A DNA stretch of 64,000 nt. Origin: Alteromonas sp. a30. Lineage in GTDB: Bacteria; Pseudomonadota; Gammaproteobacteria; Enterobacterales; Alteromonadaceae. Where the stretch lies: the NCBI RefSeq assembly GCF_026788005.1, contig NZ_JABEPE010000004.1, positions 62,001-126,000 of the forward strand, read 5' to 3'. Below are positions 18,201 through 28,300 of this stretch, piece after piece (position 1 is the stretch's first letter; every line of letters starts with the position of its first letter). The notes under the pieces were generated by a model. The model did no database searches, had not been told where the DNA came from, and was given only the letters and a program-made list of their open reading frames with translations. Made by a program: the position numbers and the translations under genes.

Positions 18201-21200
18201 ACTTTGGATAAATACTGACGTATCGCAAGAGCTTGTTCATCAGCACTTAACTGACTGAAGTTTTCTTGCTGTAACGGCATGGCAACCGAGGGGTGTACGC
18301 GTTGAATAACGCCCTGCTCCACTTCACTTTGTTCATGGTAACTGGTACGTAAAATGGCGTGACGTTGCACTAAAGCCTCTAGTGCTTGTTGAACGGCGTT
18401 TACGTCTAACTTGCCATTAACCACATAAGCAGAAGGCATGTTGTATTGCGCGTTTTCTGTTGCGAATTGTTCTACGAACCAAATTCGATATTGCGCGAAA
18501 GACACTGGGAAATCGCCTTCTTGCTCTGCTAACGCTTGAATGTTCGGCTCTTGCGCTGTATCTGTTTGTTGTTGCTCTTTGCCTTCAATGAACGCGGCTA
18601 ACGCACCAATAGTTGGATGCGTGAAAATATCAACAACATGCAACTCAACCGCAAAATGTTGTTGTAAACGCCCCACCAAGCGCATTGCCGAGAGCGAATG
18701 CCCGCCTAATTCAAAGAAGTTATCGGATACAGTAATCGAGGCATCGATACCCAAATGCTGTGCCCAAAGTTGTGCAAGCGCCACTTCTACTTGGGTTTTG
18801 GGTAAATCTGACTCTGATGTACGAGGACTGATGGGCGGTAATGCGCTCACATCGATTTTATCATTCACCGTCATGGGCCACTGGCTAATAGCACACCACT
18901 GCTTAGGCACCATGTATTCTGGCAGTCGGAGCGACAACCAATTTTGCAACGCGTTAAAGACAGAATGTTCTGGGTTTGCTTCTGAACCTGCTCCAGCGAC
19001 CTGATCAAACGCCATCGACGGTTTAAACTGTACATAGGCGTTCAGTTGCGATTGGCGCTGTGCATCAACCACCACTTTGCAACTTTGTACATGTTCGTGA
19101 GCGGCAAGTAAGGTTTCGATTTCCCCCAATTCAACACGATAGCCATGTAATTGAACTTGTGCATCATCGCGTCCAACATAGGTGAGTTGCCCATCGGCGT
19201 GAAGTCGCACTCTGTCGCCGGTGAAGTAACATTTACCTTGAATAACACTTGAACCAGCGTCAACCGATTCGGTGAGGGGCGTTGCGTTAAGATTTGAAAA
19301 GCCACTGCGTTGCTCAGCGGCACCAATATAACCATCGGCAACACAATTTCCAGCAATCACTAACTCACCAACCATTCCGGCTTGCATAACAGCGCCTTGG
19401 GTATTTACCACGGCTAACTGTCGCGCCCCAACAACATGGCCCAACGACACCAAACCGTCATCGAGTAAGGTGGCGTTTCCAGCCACGGCGGTAATGGTGG
19501 TTTCGGTCGGTCCGTAGGCATTAATTAGCGTACACTTCATTACCATGGCGCTGTCCTGCCATGCACGCACCAGCGCCGTCGACATAGCCTCGCCGCCAGC
19601 AAACATCAGGCGCAACGGGCCTTTTGCTAAACGCGTATCCCATCCTTGAACCTGTGTCATTTCCAACAATAACGCGGGAGGTAAATCTGCAACGCTAATA
19701 TTGGCCTGTACCAAGAACGCCAAAAAGGCATCTAAACCTTTCGCTACATGGGATTCGTCACTCAGAACACAGGTTGCGCCAGCGCCAAATGCCAGTAATA
19801 ACTGTTCGATGGAAACATCAAAACTAATGCTCGAAAATTGCAGCACTTTATCTTGCACTTCTATCGGCCAACATTGCTGCATCCCTTGTAAATGCGAGGC
19901 TAATGCTTGTCGGCTTACTTGAACCCCTTTGGGCTGACCGGAACTGCCAGAGGTGTAAATGATGTAAGCAGGTGCATTCTCCAACGCCGCAGACGCTTGC
20001 AACAATTTGCCTAAAGTTTCTGTGCTCACGCTAGCCGATGCGCCCGCAAGTTGAGCATTCAAAGTAAGATAATGGGCTTGACTGTGTGCCGGTAAATTCA
20101 AGCAATTCAGAGCTTCCGGCTGACTATAGATGACCCAAGTCGGGGCGGTGTCTTGCAAAATGTAGTCTTTGCGCGCATCTGGCAATGCTGGATCAATAGG
20201 AATATATGTGTTCCCTGATAGCAGGCAGGTTAACGCCGACACGACTTGCTCAATGCCTTTTTTCGCAATGACAGCGATTCGCTCTCCTTGGGGGTGGCCT
20301 AATTGTTCAAGCAGTTGATACACCGCTTGCAATAACCCTTTGTAACTTAGTTGCGTTTCATCATGAACTAGCGCGACTTGGTGCCAATAGATGTCATTAA
20401 TATTCGGCACAATGTTTAGTGTTTTCGCAATCGCTGTTGAATGCACATTGTCTTGTTGCAAATACGCACGATAATCCTGCAACCCTAGCTTGCCAATTGG
20501 CAACAAGGTGCTTTCATTTTCATTGTGATGCTCAGCATCTACCGTCAATTGACAAACCGCGTGTAATAAGCTGGACAAGCTAGCCGCTAAATCCGCAATC
20601 ACTGCCTCACTAAAACAGGCTTTGGCATACTCGAAGCACACGGTTAATGCGTCGTTTTGTCGAATAATGTCGCAGCTTAATTCAAACTTGCCTTCTTCTG
20701 CTGTTTGCTCCAATGGCGTTAATTGCACTTCATCTAACGATACTGACGATTGCGTTTCTTCTGCCTGATAAGCAAATAAAAGCTGCGCTAATGGTGGATA
20801 GCTCAATGTGTGACTGTGAACGCATTCGGACACCACTTGTTCAAACGGCACGTCTTGGTTTGCCAATGCTTCCAAATGAGTTTGTTTTAATGCCAGTAAA
20901 TAATCACGGACGCTTTGCGCGGGATCGCAATTGATGCGAATCGCTAACGTATTGACCAATAACCCCACAACCGATTGAAGTTGCGCTTGCTCACGATTGG
21001 CCACTGGCATGGCCGTAATAATATCTTGTTGGCCAGATGCTCTGGCGACACTCAGGGCAAACAACCCTTGCAACAACATAGATACGCTTAAGTGATAGTG
21101 GCTAGCAATCTGCTGTAAACGCTCTGCACCTTGAGGCAGTAAGATGTTTTGCCAACGCGCAAGGCGCAAATCAGCCACATCGTCACGAGCCTGATAAACG

Positions 21201-24200
21201 GGAAGTTGATGTAACTCCGGCGCGCCTTTTAGTTGTGATTTCCAGTAGTCTAGTTGTGATGTTAACGACTGTTGGTGTGCCTCGCTGCGTTGCCAAGCGG
21301 AAAAATCATCGTAGTCAAAGCGCACGTTTGCGTCTATTGAGTCAACGAGTGACGCTGACGCCGAACTTGCTTTTGCTTTATAGAACTCCGCCACATCCTG
21401 ACTCATAACCGAAAGTGACCAACCATCACAAGCAATATGATGCAGCGTTAATATTAAGCGCGATTGTGTTGGGCTTAATACCAGTAAATCGCACCGAATA
21501 GGTAAGTCTTGCGTTAAGTCGAAATGCGCTTGTGTGCAAGCGTGAGTTTGTTGTAACAACCACGCTTCAGGGGCTATGGCATCGATGTTTGGATCAGCGT
21601 CAATGTCGGAAAACAAATGACGTTGCAAGGCAATGCGAGCTTGCGGTACTTTGCGCATCACGACCTTTGCCTTAACCGCTTCCTCGTCCTGCACGCTAAC
21701 ACAACTGTGCAAAGCAACATGCTTGCTCACCAGTGCTTGAAGCGCCTGCTCCAATGCCGTTTCATTTAACTCACCAGATACATCAAAAACCAGCGGGATA
21801 TGGTAAGCCGCACTGCTGTCTTCTAACTGATGTAAAAACCACATTCTTTCTTGGGCAAATGAAGCAGGGTAATGCGTTTTCGACTTATCTGTCAGCGCAA
21901 TATCAGCATGAGTTTGAAGTGGCGATTCTGCGTTAGAGTTGGTGGCATTTAGCTGCTCAGCAACAAAGGCCACGGTTGGCTGAGATAAAAAGCGCGCCAG
22001 AGGCAAAGATACACCACGTTCACGCTTGAGCATGGCAACAAAACGCATGGCGAGTAATGAGTCACCGCCAAGTAAGAAAAAGTGGGCTTGGGCATTGATG
22101 GCGCTCAGGTCAATATTCAATAACGACTGCCACATTTGCGCAACGTCTTGCTCCACTGCGTTTAATGGACGCGCGCTTGGTGTATCGCTCGCTGGGTTTA
22201 AGTCAGGTACGGGTAACGCGTTACGGTCAACTTTCCCATTCGCTGTTAACGGCCATTGCTCAATACACAAGTAATGCTGTGGCATCATGTAATCGGGTAA
22301 CACTTCTGCGGCTTGCGCTCGCCAGCCCGCCAAAGCCTGTTGCCAATTCTCTAGAACAGAGGTATTAGGCTGAATGTAGGCAACTAATACTTTTGCTGAA
22401 CCTTGCTCAGTTACAATCACATCTGCCGCAAGTATATCTTGCAAAGATTCAAACGCATCAATGATGGCGGAAAGCTCAACACGATGACCTCGAATTTTGA
22501 CTTGCCCGTCACTTCTGCCTAAGCAAACAAAATCGCCTTGTGCCAGCAACCTTGCGTTATCACCTGTACGATAAACCCGTAACGTTTGCGCTTCGTCTAA
22601 ATAAGTAAATTTGTCTGCGGTGTTATCAGGCTGAGCCACATAGCCGTGAGCCAAACCATTACCGTACACCAATAACTCACCAAGGCCGCCTATCGGTGCA
22701 ATGCGACCGTGTTGGTCAAGCACTAACGCGCCTCGTCCATCTAATGCCTGCCCAACAGGCAATTGTGTGCGAACTAAATCTGCTTGAGACAACGACTTCA
22801 TGCAGCTAAATACGCAGTTTTCTGTAGGTCCGTAACCATTAAAAATGTGAAGATGAGGAAAACGAGACCACACTCTACGCAATGCGTTTTTATCTAGCAT
22901 ATCGCCGCCCACCAGCAAATACGTGAGCGCGTTAAGTTGTTCTGGACGATGCTGGCTCCATTGGGTAAATAGCCCAGATGTCAGCCACAAAGTGTTAATA
23001 TTTTCACTCGAAAGCGCGTGGTTAATGCCTTCTAAACTCAGTACATCTTCGCCAGTAAAGTGCAACTGACCACCGTTAAGTAAGCAGCCCCAAATTTCAT
23101 AAATAACCGCATCAAAGGCCATAGCAGCGGTTTGTAAACAGCATGTTTGTGAATTTAGCGGACTTGGATTGTGACCGAGCACTAAACCCGACACCGCCGC
23201 ATGACTCATTTCCACACCTTTGGGCATGCCAGTTGAACCACTGGTGTAGATGATATAAGCCGATTTACCCGGATTGGTGGAAACTGTTTGGGTTTGGGTT
23301 TGGGTCTGCTCTGCTTCGGCTAATTTTGCAGTAGTGACGTTTTCAATTGGCACGTAGACGCACTTAATCGTGTGTGGCAGACCGTCAAAATTCGATGCTG
23401 ATGAAGCCAATAGCACGCAAGTAACATTGGCATTTTGTACGATGTACTGTGTACGTTGCACCGGATTTGCCGCGTCAAGTGGCACATATACGGCTCCCAG
23501 TTTAATCAACGCTAAAATGCGGATAACGGTGTTTATGCTGCGTGTGGCTTCAATGCCAACCCGATCCCCTTCACACACACCTAGCGCGTGAAGTTCAACA
23601 ACCAAGGCATCGCTTAACGCATTTAACTGCGCGTAGCTTAAACGCTGTTGAGGGTCGCTTAAGGCAATGTTTTCTGGTACTTCGCGAACTTGACGTTTGA
23701 ATCCTGCATCCAGCGTGATTGCTTCCACTCGCGCGCTTTCTAAAACCGAATCGGTAATCGCTGAACTGATTTCTTGATGACCTATGTTCATTAACGATGA
23801 ATTGGCACCAGAAGCCGTTTCAGTTTCATCAACCAGATCATTAATCACACGCTGAAAATGGGCAACAAAGGCTTCCATATTGGCTTTGTCGAACGCGGAA
23901 CGTAGATAAACCAACTGGCCTTTTACTGCATTCGCTTGCGGCATAATTTGCAACATGATATCCGACTTCACCGTGCTTTCCGGCAAGTTATAATGACTTA
24001 CTGGCAAGCCTGTGGCGCTAAAGTCCGGCTGATGCTCAACCAGTAACATCACTTGCGACAAGCTGCGAAAATGCGCTTGTTGACGCTGAGATACTTGCCT
24101 TATTAGGGTTTCATAAGCCACATGTTGGTTCGCGGTCGCCGCTAGATGCGTATTATGAACTCCCTGCCAAAATTCGTTGATTGATTGTGTTGGCAGGCAT

Positions 24201-25354
24201 TGAATACGTAGCGGCAATAAATTAACAAAATGCCCGATTGTATGCTCAAAACGCGCATCATCCCGCCCTGAAAATGGGGCTATAAGTGTGATGTCGTCAC
24301 GGTTAGCGAAATGCGATAAGCTCAACGCTAACGCCCCCTGCATAAATTCGAATAAAGAAATGCCATGGGCAGAAAGTGTGAGTTGTAATTTCACAAAAGT
24401 TTGTGCATTTAGCGCGAAGTCGATTGTTTCCCCAAGGGCATCATTTTCACGATATAAAGAGGAGCTAGGCTCAACTTCTTGTGATACATAGTCTCGCTGG
24501 AGGTAATCATCGCAATTCAACTCAGCCAGTTGCGCATCCCAATACTGACAAGCATTTTGGTAATCCTGACTATTAGTAAAGTCTCGCTGGGCGGTGGCGT
24601 AATCAACATAATCTACGTTTAACGGTGCTAACGCCTCCGTGGCATGATGAGAAGCAGGGCTATCTGCCGCAAGCAGTTGTGCATAAATGCTGGCAAATTC
24701 TTGCTCGAATACGCCTAACGACCAACCATCCATTGCAATATGATGAAACACCATCACCAAAATGAGGTGGTTATCGTCTACACGCCAGTAACCGGCGCGC
24801 AATGGTTGCTGTTGCGTTAAATCGAAAGGGGTTTGAATGAAATCTTGTAATCGAGCATCACGCTCCCCAGCCGACTTTTGTGAGCCTTGTTCATCTCCCA
24901 GCAAAACGAATTCGCAGTCGACTGGCGCTTGTACCTGCATTTGCAACTGCTCGCCATCAAACTGATAGGTGCTATGCAAACACACATGTCGCGCCACCAC
25001 TTGCGTTAACGCTTGGTTTGCTAGCGACATATCTAACGCGGTACGCACTCTAAGCAAAATAGGTAAATGATATAAGCCGCTGTCTGCTTGAGACTCTTGA
25101 TGCAACCAAAGTTGCTGTTGTGCTGGTGAGCAAAGATGAACACTGCCGACTTCACGCATAACAAGACTGGATGATGTTGCACCTTGCAAATAGGCAATCA
25201 AATCGTCTTTTAAGGCTTTAATGTTTGCGGCAATCTCCGGTGTGATCGCGCCGGGCGCAGCTTGCGTGGTCAATTTACCTTGCTTTAGAGCAAAGCGAAT
25301 ATTCTTATCCTGCGCCAATTCCAACAAATTTTGCAGTTGCGTTGCCGTTACCAC
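15230..25354 (-). CDS. NRPS, modules 3-5 (TubC-type docking domain, then three C-A-T modules)
   Basis: A 3374-residue protein. It starts with GTG, overlapping the previous stop by seven bases, with GGAGG upstream. Residues 1-55 form a TubC N-terminal docking-type domain (LLELAQDKNIRFALKQGKL, then PEIAANIKALKDDL). Modules: C (HHIAMDGWS ~205), A (FDAVIYE ~748), T (GGDSL ~1098); C (HHIACDGWS ~1305), A (FDVSIEQ ~1842), T (GGHSL ~2218); C (HHIAGDAWS ~2418), A (FDISFFE ~2953), T (GGHSV ~3300). Pockets read by eye: D-A-Y-W-L-G-G-V-F (Val-like), D-V-E-D-F-G-A-I-T (acidic pocket, perhaps a basic substrate) and D-I-F-Q-L-A-G-I-Y (unassigned). In module 4 the A10 motif is VNDKID, not NGK, but the lysine is kept. 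No epimerase domain is present. Confidence 0.96.
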   Translation of the reverse strand: MVTATQLQNLLELAQDKNIRFALKQGKLTTQAAPGAITPEIAANIKALKDDLIAYLQGATSSSLVMREVGSVHLCSPAQQQLWLHQESQADSGLYHLPILLRVRTALDMSLANQALTQVVARHVCLHSTYQFDGEQLQMQVQAPVDCEFVLLGDEQGSQKSAGERDARLQDFIQTPFDLTQQQPLRAGYWRVDDNHLILVMVFHHIAMDGWSLGVFEQEFASIYAQLLAADSPASHHATEALAPLNVDYVDYATAQRDFTNSQDYQNACQYWDAQLAELNCDDYLQRDYVSQEVEPSSSLYRENDALGETIDFALNAQTFVKLQLTLSAHGISLFEFMQGALALSLSHFANRDDITLIAPFSGRDDARFEHTIGHFVNLLPLRIQCLPTQSINEFWQGVHNTHLAATANQHVAYETLIRQVSQRQQAHFRSLSQVMLLVEHQPDFSATGLPVSHYNLPESTVKSDIMLQIMPQANAVKGQLVYLRSAFDKANMEAFVAHFQRVINDLVDETETASGANSSLMNIGHQEISSAITDSVLESARVEAITLDAGFKRQVREVPENIALSDPQQRLSYAQLNALSDALVVELHALGVCEGDRVGIEATRSINTVIRILALIKLGAVYVPLDAANPVQRTQYIVQNANVTCVLLASSASNFDGLPHTIKCVYVPIENVTTAKLAEAEQTQTQTQTVSTNPGKSAYIIYTSGSTGMPKGVEMSHAAVSGLVLGHNPSPLNSQTCCLQTAAMAFDAVIYEIWGCLLNGGQLHFTGEDVLSLEGINHALSSENINTLWLTSGLFTQWSQHRPEQLNALTYLLVGGDMLDKNALRRVWSRFPHLHIFNGYGPTENCVFSCMKSLSQADLVRTQLPVGQALDGRGALVLDQHGRIAPIGGLGELLVYGNGLAHGYVAQPDNTADKFTYLDEAQTLRVYRTGDNARLLAQGDFVCLGRSDGQVKIRGHRVELSAIIDAFESLQDILAADVIVTEQGSAKVLVAYIQPNTSVLENWQQALAGWRAQAAEVLPDYMMPQHYLCIEQWPLTANGKVDRNALPVPDLNPASDTPSARPLNAVEQDVAQMWQSLLNIDLSAINAQAHFFLLGGDSLLAMRFVAMLKRERGVSLPLARFLSQPTVAFVAEQLNATNSNAESPLQTHADIALTDKSKTHYPASFAQERMWFLHQLEDSSAAYHIPLVFDVSGELNETALEQALQALVSKHVALHSCVSVQDEEAVKAKVVMRKVPQARIALQRHLFSDIDADPNIDAIAPEAWLLQQTHACTQAHFDLTQDLPIRCDLLVLSPTQSRLILTLHHIACDGWSLSVMSQDVAEFYKAKASSASASLVDSIDANVRFDYDDFSAWQRSEAHQQSLTSQLDYWKSQLKGAPELHQLPVYQARDDVADLRLARWQNILLPQGAERLQQIASHYHLSVSMLLQGLFALSVARASGQQDIITAMPVANREQAQLQSVVGLLVNTLAIRINCDPAQSVRDYLLALKQTHLEALANQDVPFEQVVSECVHSHTLSYPPLAQLLFAYQAEETQSSVSLDEVQLTPLEQTAEEGKFELSCDIIRQNDALTVCFEYAKACFSEAVIADLAASLSSLLHAVCQLTVDAEHHNENESTLLPIGKLGLQDYRAYLQQDNVHSTAIAKTLNIVPNINDIYWHQVALVHDETQLSYKGLLQAVYQLLEQLGHPQGERIAVIAKKGIEQVVSALTCLLSGNTYIPIDPALPDARKDYILQDTAPTWVIYSQPEALNCLNLPAHSQAHYLTLNAQLAGASASVSTETLGKLLQASAALENAPAYIIYTSGSSGQPKGVQVSRQALASHLQGMQQCWPIEVQDKVLQFSSISFDVSIEQLLLAFGAGATCVLSDESHVAKGLDAFLAFLVQANISVADLPPALLLEMTQVQGWDTRLAKGPLRLMFAGGEAMSTALVRAWQDSAMVMKCTLINAYGPTETTITAVAGNATLLDDGLVSLGHVVGARQLAVVNTQGAVMQAGMVGELVIAGNCVADGYIGAAEQRSGFSNLNATPLTESVDAGSSVIQGKCYFTGDRVRLHADGQLTYVGRDDAQVQLHGYRVELGEIETLLAAHEHVQSCKVVVDAQRQSQLNAYVQFKPSMAFDQVAGAGSEANPEHSVFNALQNWLSLRLPEYMVPKQWCAISQWPMTVNDKIDVSALPPISPRTSESDLPKTQVEVALAQLWAQHLGIDASITVSDNFFELGGHSLSAMRLVGRLQQHFAVELHVVDIFTHPTIGALAAFIEGKEQQQTDTAQEPNIQALAEQEGDFPVSFAQYRIWFVEQFATENAQYNMPSAYVVNGKLDVNAVQQALEALVQRHAILRTSYHEQSEVEQGVIQRVHPSVAMPLQQENFSQLSADEQALAIRQYLSKVLHQPVDLTQGSPLSCHLVKLAETRQVLIFNLHHIAGDAWSMQLLERDFVALYLQQIQRASGVEAKASLDLPELAFSYSDYARWQQSLSQSERFITSEQYWVQQLNDAPPFHSLPKRTDAAPVQSVGEVTHSSLNYDEYQALIGKAKQLHITPFMLLQGVFALTVGRYSFTDDVLIGTPMANRNQAQVQNMLGCFINSVCLRQRIEWTQSLEMFCQSLKATHLGAQQHQSYPFEAIVEKVVTVRDLQRSPLFQLFFSFEAREATPQTEASAQPSPALHIEPAPSSWWESVAKYELTLAAVEHEQGCSLSWLYQPDFFDAGFIQSFSDTYINALKAFIYAPQHDAVVKLFTSAAPRMNVGVTDGVGHIHMPFTPVTQTILRQSQSHASTPIYEDESALADYAQLAHFSHQIATQLVAQGVTKGDVVGVYLPRSYQALASFLAVWRIGAVLVPMDVTLPAQRLAHIIQDCQPAAVICQNEPPPHENSCRVVCLSDLSSANDVAEQVSSTAEASLAELQADDLAYILYTSGTTGKPKGVKVPHGALSNLLNSVNSRMRLDDQQRTLWLASIGFDISFFECIGALVRGAPLVIASHSVADEPAQLIALIQHQADMLQMTPSRANLLLELGWQAKANQVVLLAGEALTDAVITPIKDHCLALWNGYGPTEACIYSLLNEVTASMPQSRLALGTEVDNYTHLVCDALGNPLPAGAMGELYIGGVGLAQGYHQLDEQTQSRFVYLAIEEQGAREQEPRRYYRTGDLVRVGEDGLFHYYGRIDKQVKVNGYRIELAEIEEALHAVTGTHAVACVDDSGKSICAYLQAGSFCLSPDWLDNLKASLSQNLPRYMLPARYGLVEKMPSNANGKVDTARLAQVCHWQDELGLIAPRNTIEHSLHHIFCEFLHIDSLSMQDDFFARGGHSVLASRLLARVKELFGTSVSLAAFFNQPNVAFVAAHLEQAPSADLIAQTYMEVYAQHEAAEREVNNNKKEVCGE

Positions 25355-28300
25355 TCGACCTCCTCCACTTCTGTTGAAGTTGTCGACGTTAACGATGCCA
25401 GCAAGTTAGCTTGGGTTTCCAAGGTGAGGTTTTGCATAAGCTGTAACAGGGAAACATCCACCCCAAACTCATTCATCAATGCAAAACGCAAGCGCAATAG
25501 CAGTAGTGAGTGACCGCCAACTTGGTAGAAGGAGGACTGCGGTGCTAACACTAATTGCGCGTCACCTAGCACTTGCTGCCACAGAGTTGCAATGGTTTGC
25601 TGTTGTGGTGATAAGGGCACGGCTTGTTGTTGATTATGCTGCTGTACGTAGTCTTCTGACAGGCGTTTGCGATCGGTTTTCCCATGTGCGTTAACAGGCA
25701 ATGTGTCGTAGCTAAGAAGATGCGTTGGCACCATATAACCGGGTAATTGTTGGCTTAACGCGTCGCGTAGTGCTTGAACGTTTTCTTGTTGTGGGCTGAT
25801 GAATGCCACGATATGCCCGTTTTCACACATAACTAATGCTTGTTTTACTGCTTCTTGTTGCAATAAAACCTGAGTAATCTCATCTAGCTCAATACGACGA
25901 CCATGCAGCTTCACTTGGTGATCCTGTCGACCATAAAAGCGCAACTCACCGTCTTTACCGTAGGCCACACGATCGCCGGTTTTATAAACGCGCAATGTTT
26001 GCGAAGCGGCCACGTTGTCGCTCTCAATATCATAAGAAACGAACGCCGCATCTGTACGATCTTGATCTTGGTAATAGCCCGCAGCCAAGCCTTCTCCAGA
26101 CAAATACAATTCGCCCATTGCCCCTTCTGGCAAAATCACACCCGCACTGTTTACCACCAGCGCTTTAGTGCCATCTAAGGGTTTGCCGATAGGCACATTG
26201 TGACTGTCGTTCACCTGACACTCGTGCCACGTCGAGTAAGTCGTGTCCTCACTTGGACCATATAGGTTGTAAACCTTAAGCGCCGGATACTCTTGAGTGA
26301 GATGGCTAAGCAAGGTGCCAGTTAAGGCTTCACCTGCAAGATTAAGGGTATTCACGCTGGCAGGAATAAGTTGTTGTTCAAGTAGAGCATTGGCAACAGA
26401 AGGCACGGTATTAATAAGTGAAACCGGTAATGCCTGCTCTGCCAGTTGCAAGATATTGTCGATAAGATAAACACTGCCGCCACTGCACACAGGTACAATC
26501 AGCTCAAACACTGAAATATCGAAGGTGACTGGCGTTGCCGCGAGCACACAACTTAGTTGCTCAGCCGAATACGTATTCTGCGCCCAATTAATTAAGCTGT
26601 TGATGCCTTGATGCATCACACTCACCGCTTTGGGTGTACCGGTTGAACCGGAAGTGAAAATCAAATGGCTTAACTGTTCTAAGCTGCCGGGCAAAGGTAA
26701 CTCAGCCGTGTCGGTAATAGCGGAAATCTGGCTTTCAAGGGCATCATCTAGAACTTGAACAGGCACGCTATACGCTTCCGAGGCCATATTTGGCGCACAC
26801 ACGAATAATCGGCTTTGGCTTAAACTCAGCACTTGATTAATACGTACACTTGGCCATTCTGGGTCGACCGGCACATACACAGCTTGGCATTGCCACACTG
26901 CTAATATAATGGCAATTAGGTCAGGTTCACGAGCCAAACACAGCGCGACTCTGTCACCCGCTTCTACTTGTTGCTGTTGCAACCATGTCGCGTATTGCTG
27001 CACACGTTTACCAAGTTGCGCGTAGTTTAAGCTCGCACCTTGGTGATGGACTGCTGGCGCTTCTGGCTGTGCTGCTACTTGATACCAGAAGCGGGATAAC
27101 GCGTGTTTTTCAGGTCCCGAGATTTCTGGCGATTGCATCGCTTGTTGCAATGCCTTTTGCTGCCAAGGGGAATGCGGCAAATGACGTAATGTGGTGTTGG
27201 TAATATCTAGCGTTAACAGTTGCTCAATGATAAAGCTCAAGTGCGATGCCATTTTTTCGATACTGCTATGATCGAACAAATCCGCTGCGTATTCCCAATC
27301 AAAACACCAGCTTTCATCTTGTTCGATGCAGCTAATACTGAGTGGGAATTTCGCCTGCGTCAGCAACGATGGCACAAAATCCACCTGCAAACCGCTAAAT
27401 TGCGCCTCGTTCACTGGCGCTTCTTTTTCATACAAGAACATGGCATCAAATACTTGCTCACCATCAGCAGCAGACAACCCAAGTAATTGAACTACTTCAT
27501 CGAAGGCGAGCGTTTGATGCTGATGCGCTTGCATTACCGATTGTTTAACCGCATCAAGTTGTGCAGCAAAACTGGCCTGATAATCCACACGATGGCGCAG
27601 TAACAAGGTGTTGGCAAAGAAGCCAACAATGGGGTGTAGCTCTTGTCTGTCACGCCCTGCGGTAACGCTAGCAAGCACAATGTCATCTTGCCCGCTAAAG
27701 TGCGATAACATCAGGTTCACTGCGAACAAACACACCGGATAACTCGAACTATTCACCTGAGATAGTAATGGCGAAAGCTTGTCGCCAAAGTTCACTTGGT
27801 GACGATAGTAACGAGCTAGCTGGGTGTTGCTCTGCCCTTTACTGCGATCATAAGGCAAGCTCAAACTGGTTGCGGCACCTTCTAAATATTGCAACCAGAA
27901 CTCGCGCTCTTGTTTTGCCTGAGCGAGTTGTTCATCGCCTTGTTGCCAAACGGCGTAATCGGCATATTGCAACGCATCGGTTTTCGTTTCAGGTTGCTTA
28001 CCCTGAAGTAACTGCGCGTATATATCGCCTAGTTCTTGGAAAATGATATGCGTCGCAATGGCATCCACAATGGCGTGATGGAACAAGCAGAAAACACGCA
28101 CCTTTTCAGGGCTGAAACGCATTGCTGCAAAATGGAATAGTGGTGCGTTATCCAGCGCAATGGGCTGATTGATAATGCTGTTTAAGTAATCTTCTGCAAG
28201 GTTACTTTGCTCTTGCGGGTTTTCGTTGCTCACGTCTTCCACATGTAACGGCACAGCAAGCGTTGCCAACACTTCTTGCATGGGCTCACCCGCTTGCTCA

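Noticed and set aside
18540-19004. 154-codon plus-strand frame inside the three-module NRPS
   Set aside because: It overlaps the T2 and A10 regions of module 4 on the other strand; its Ser/Cys-rich translation has no domain.
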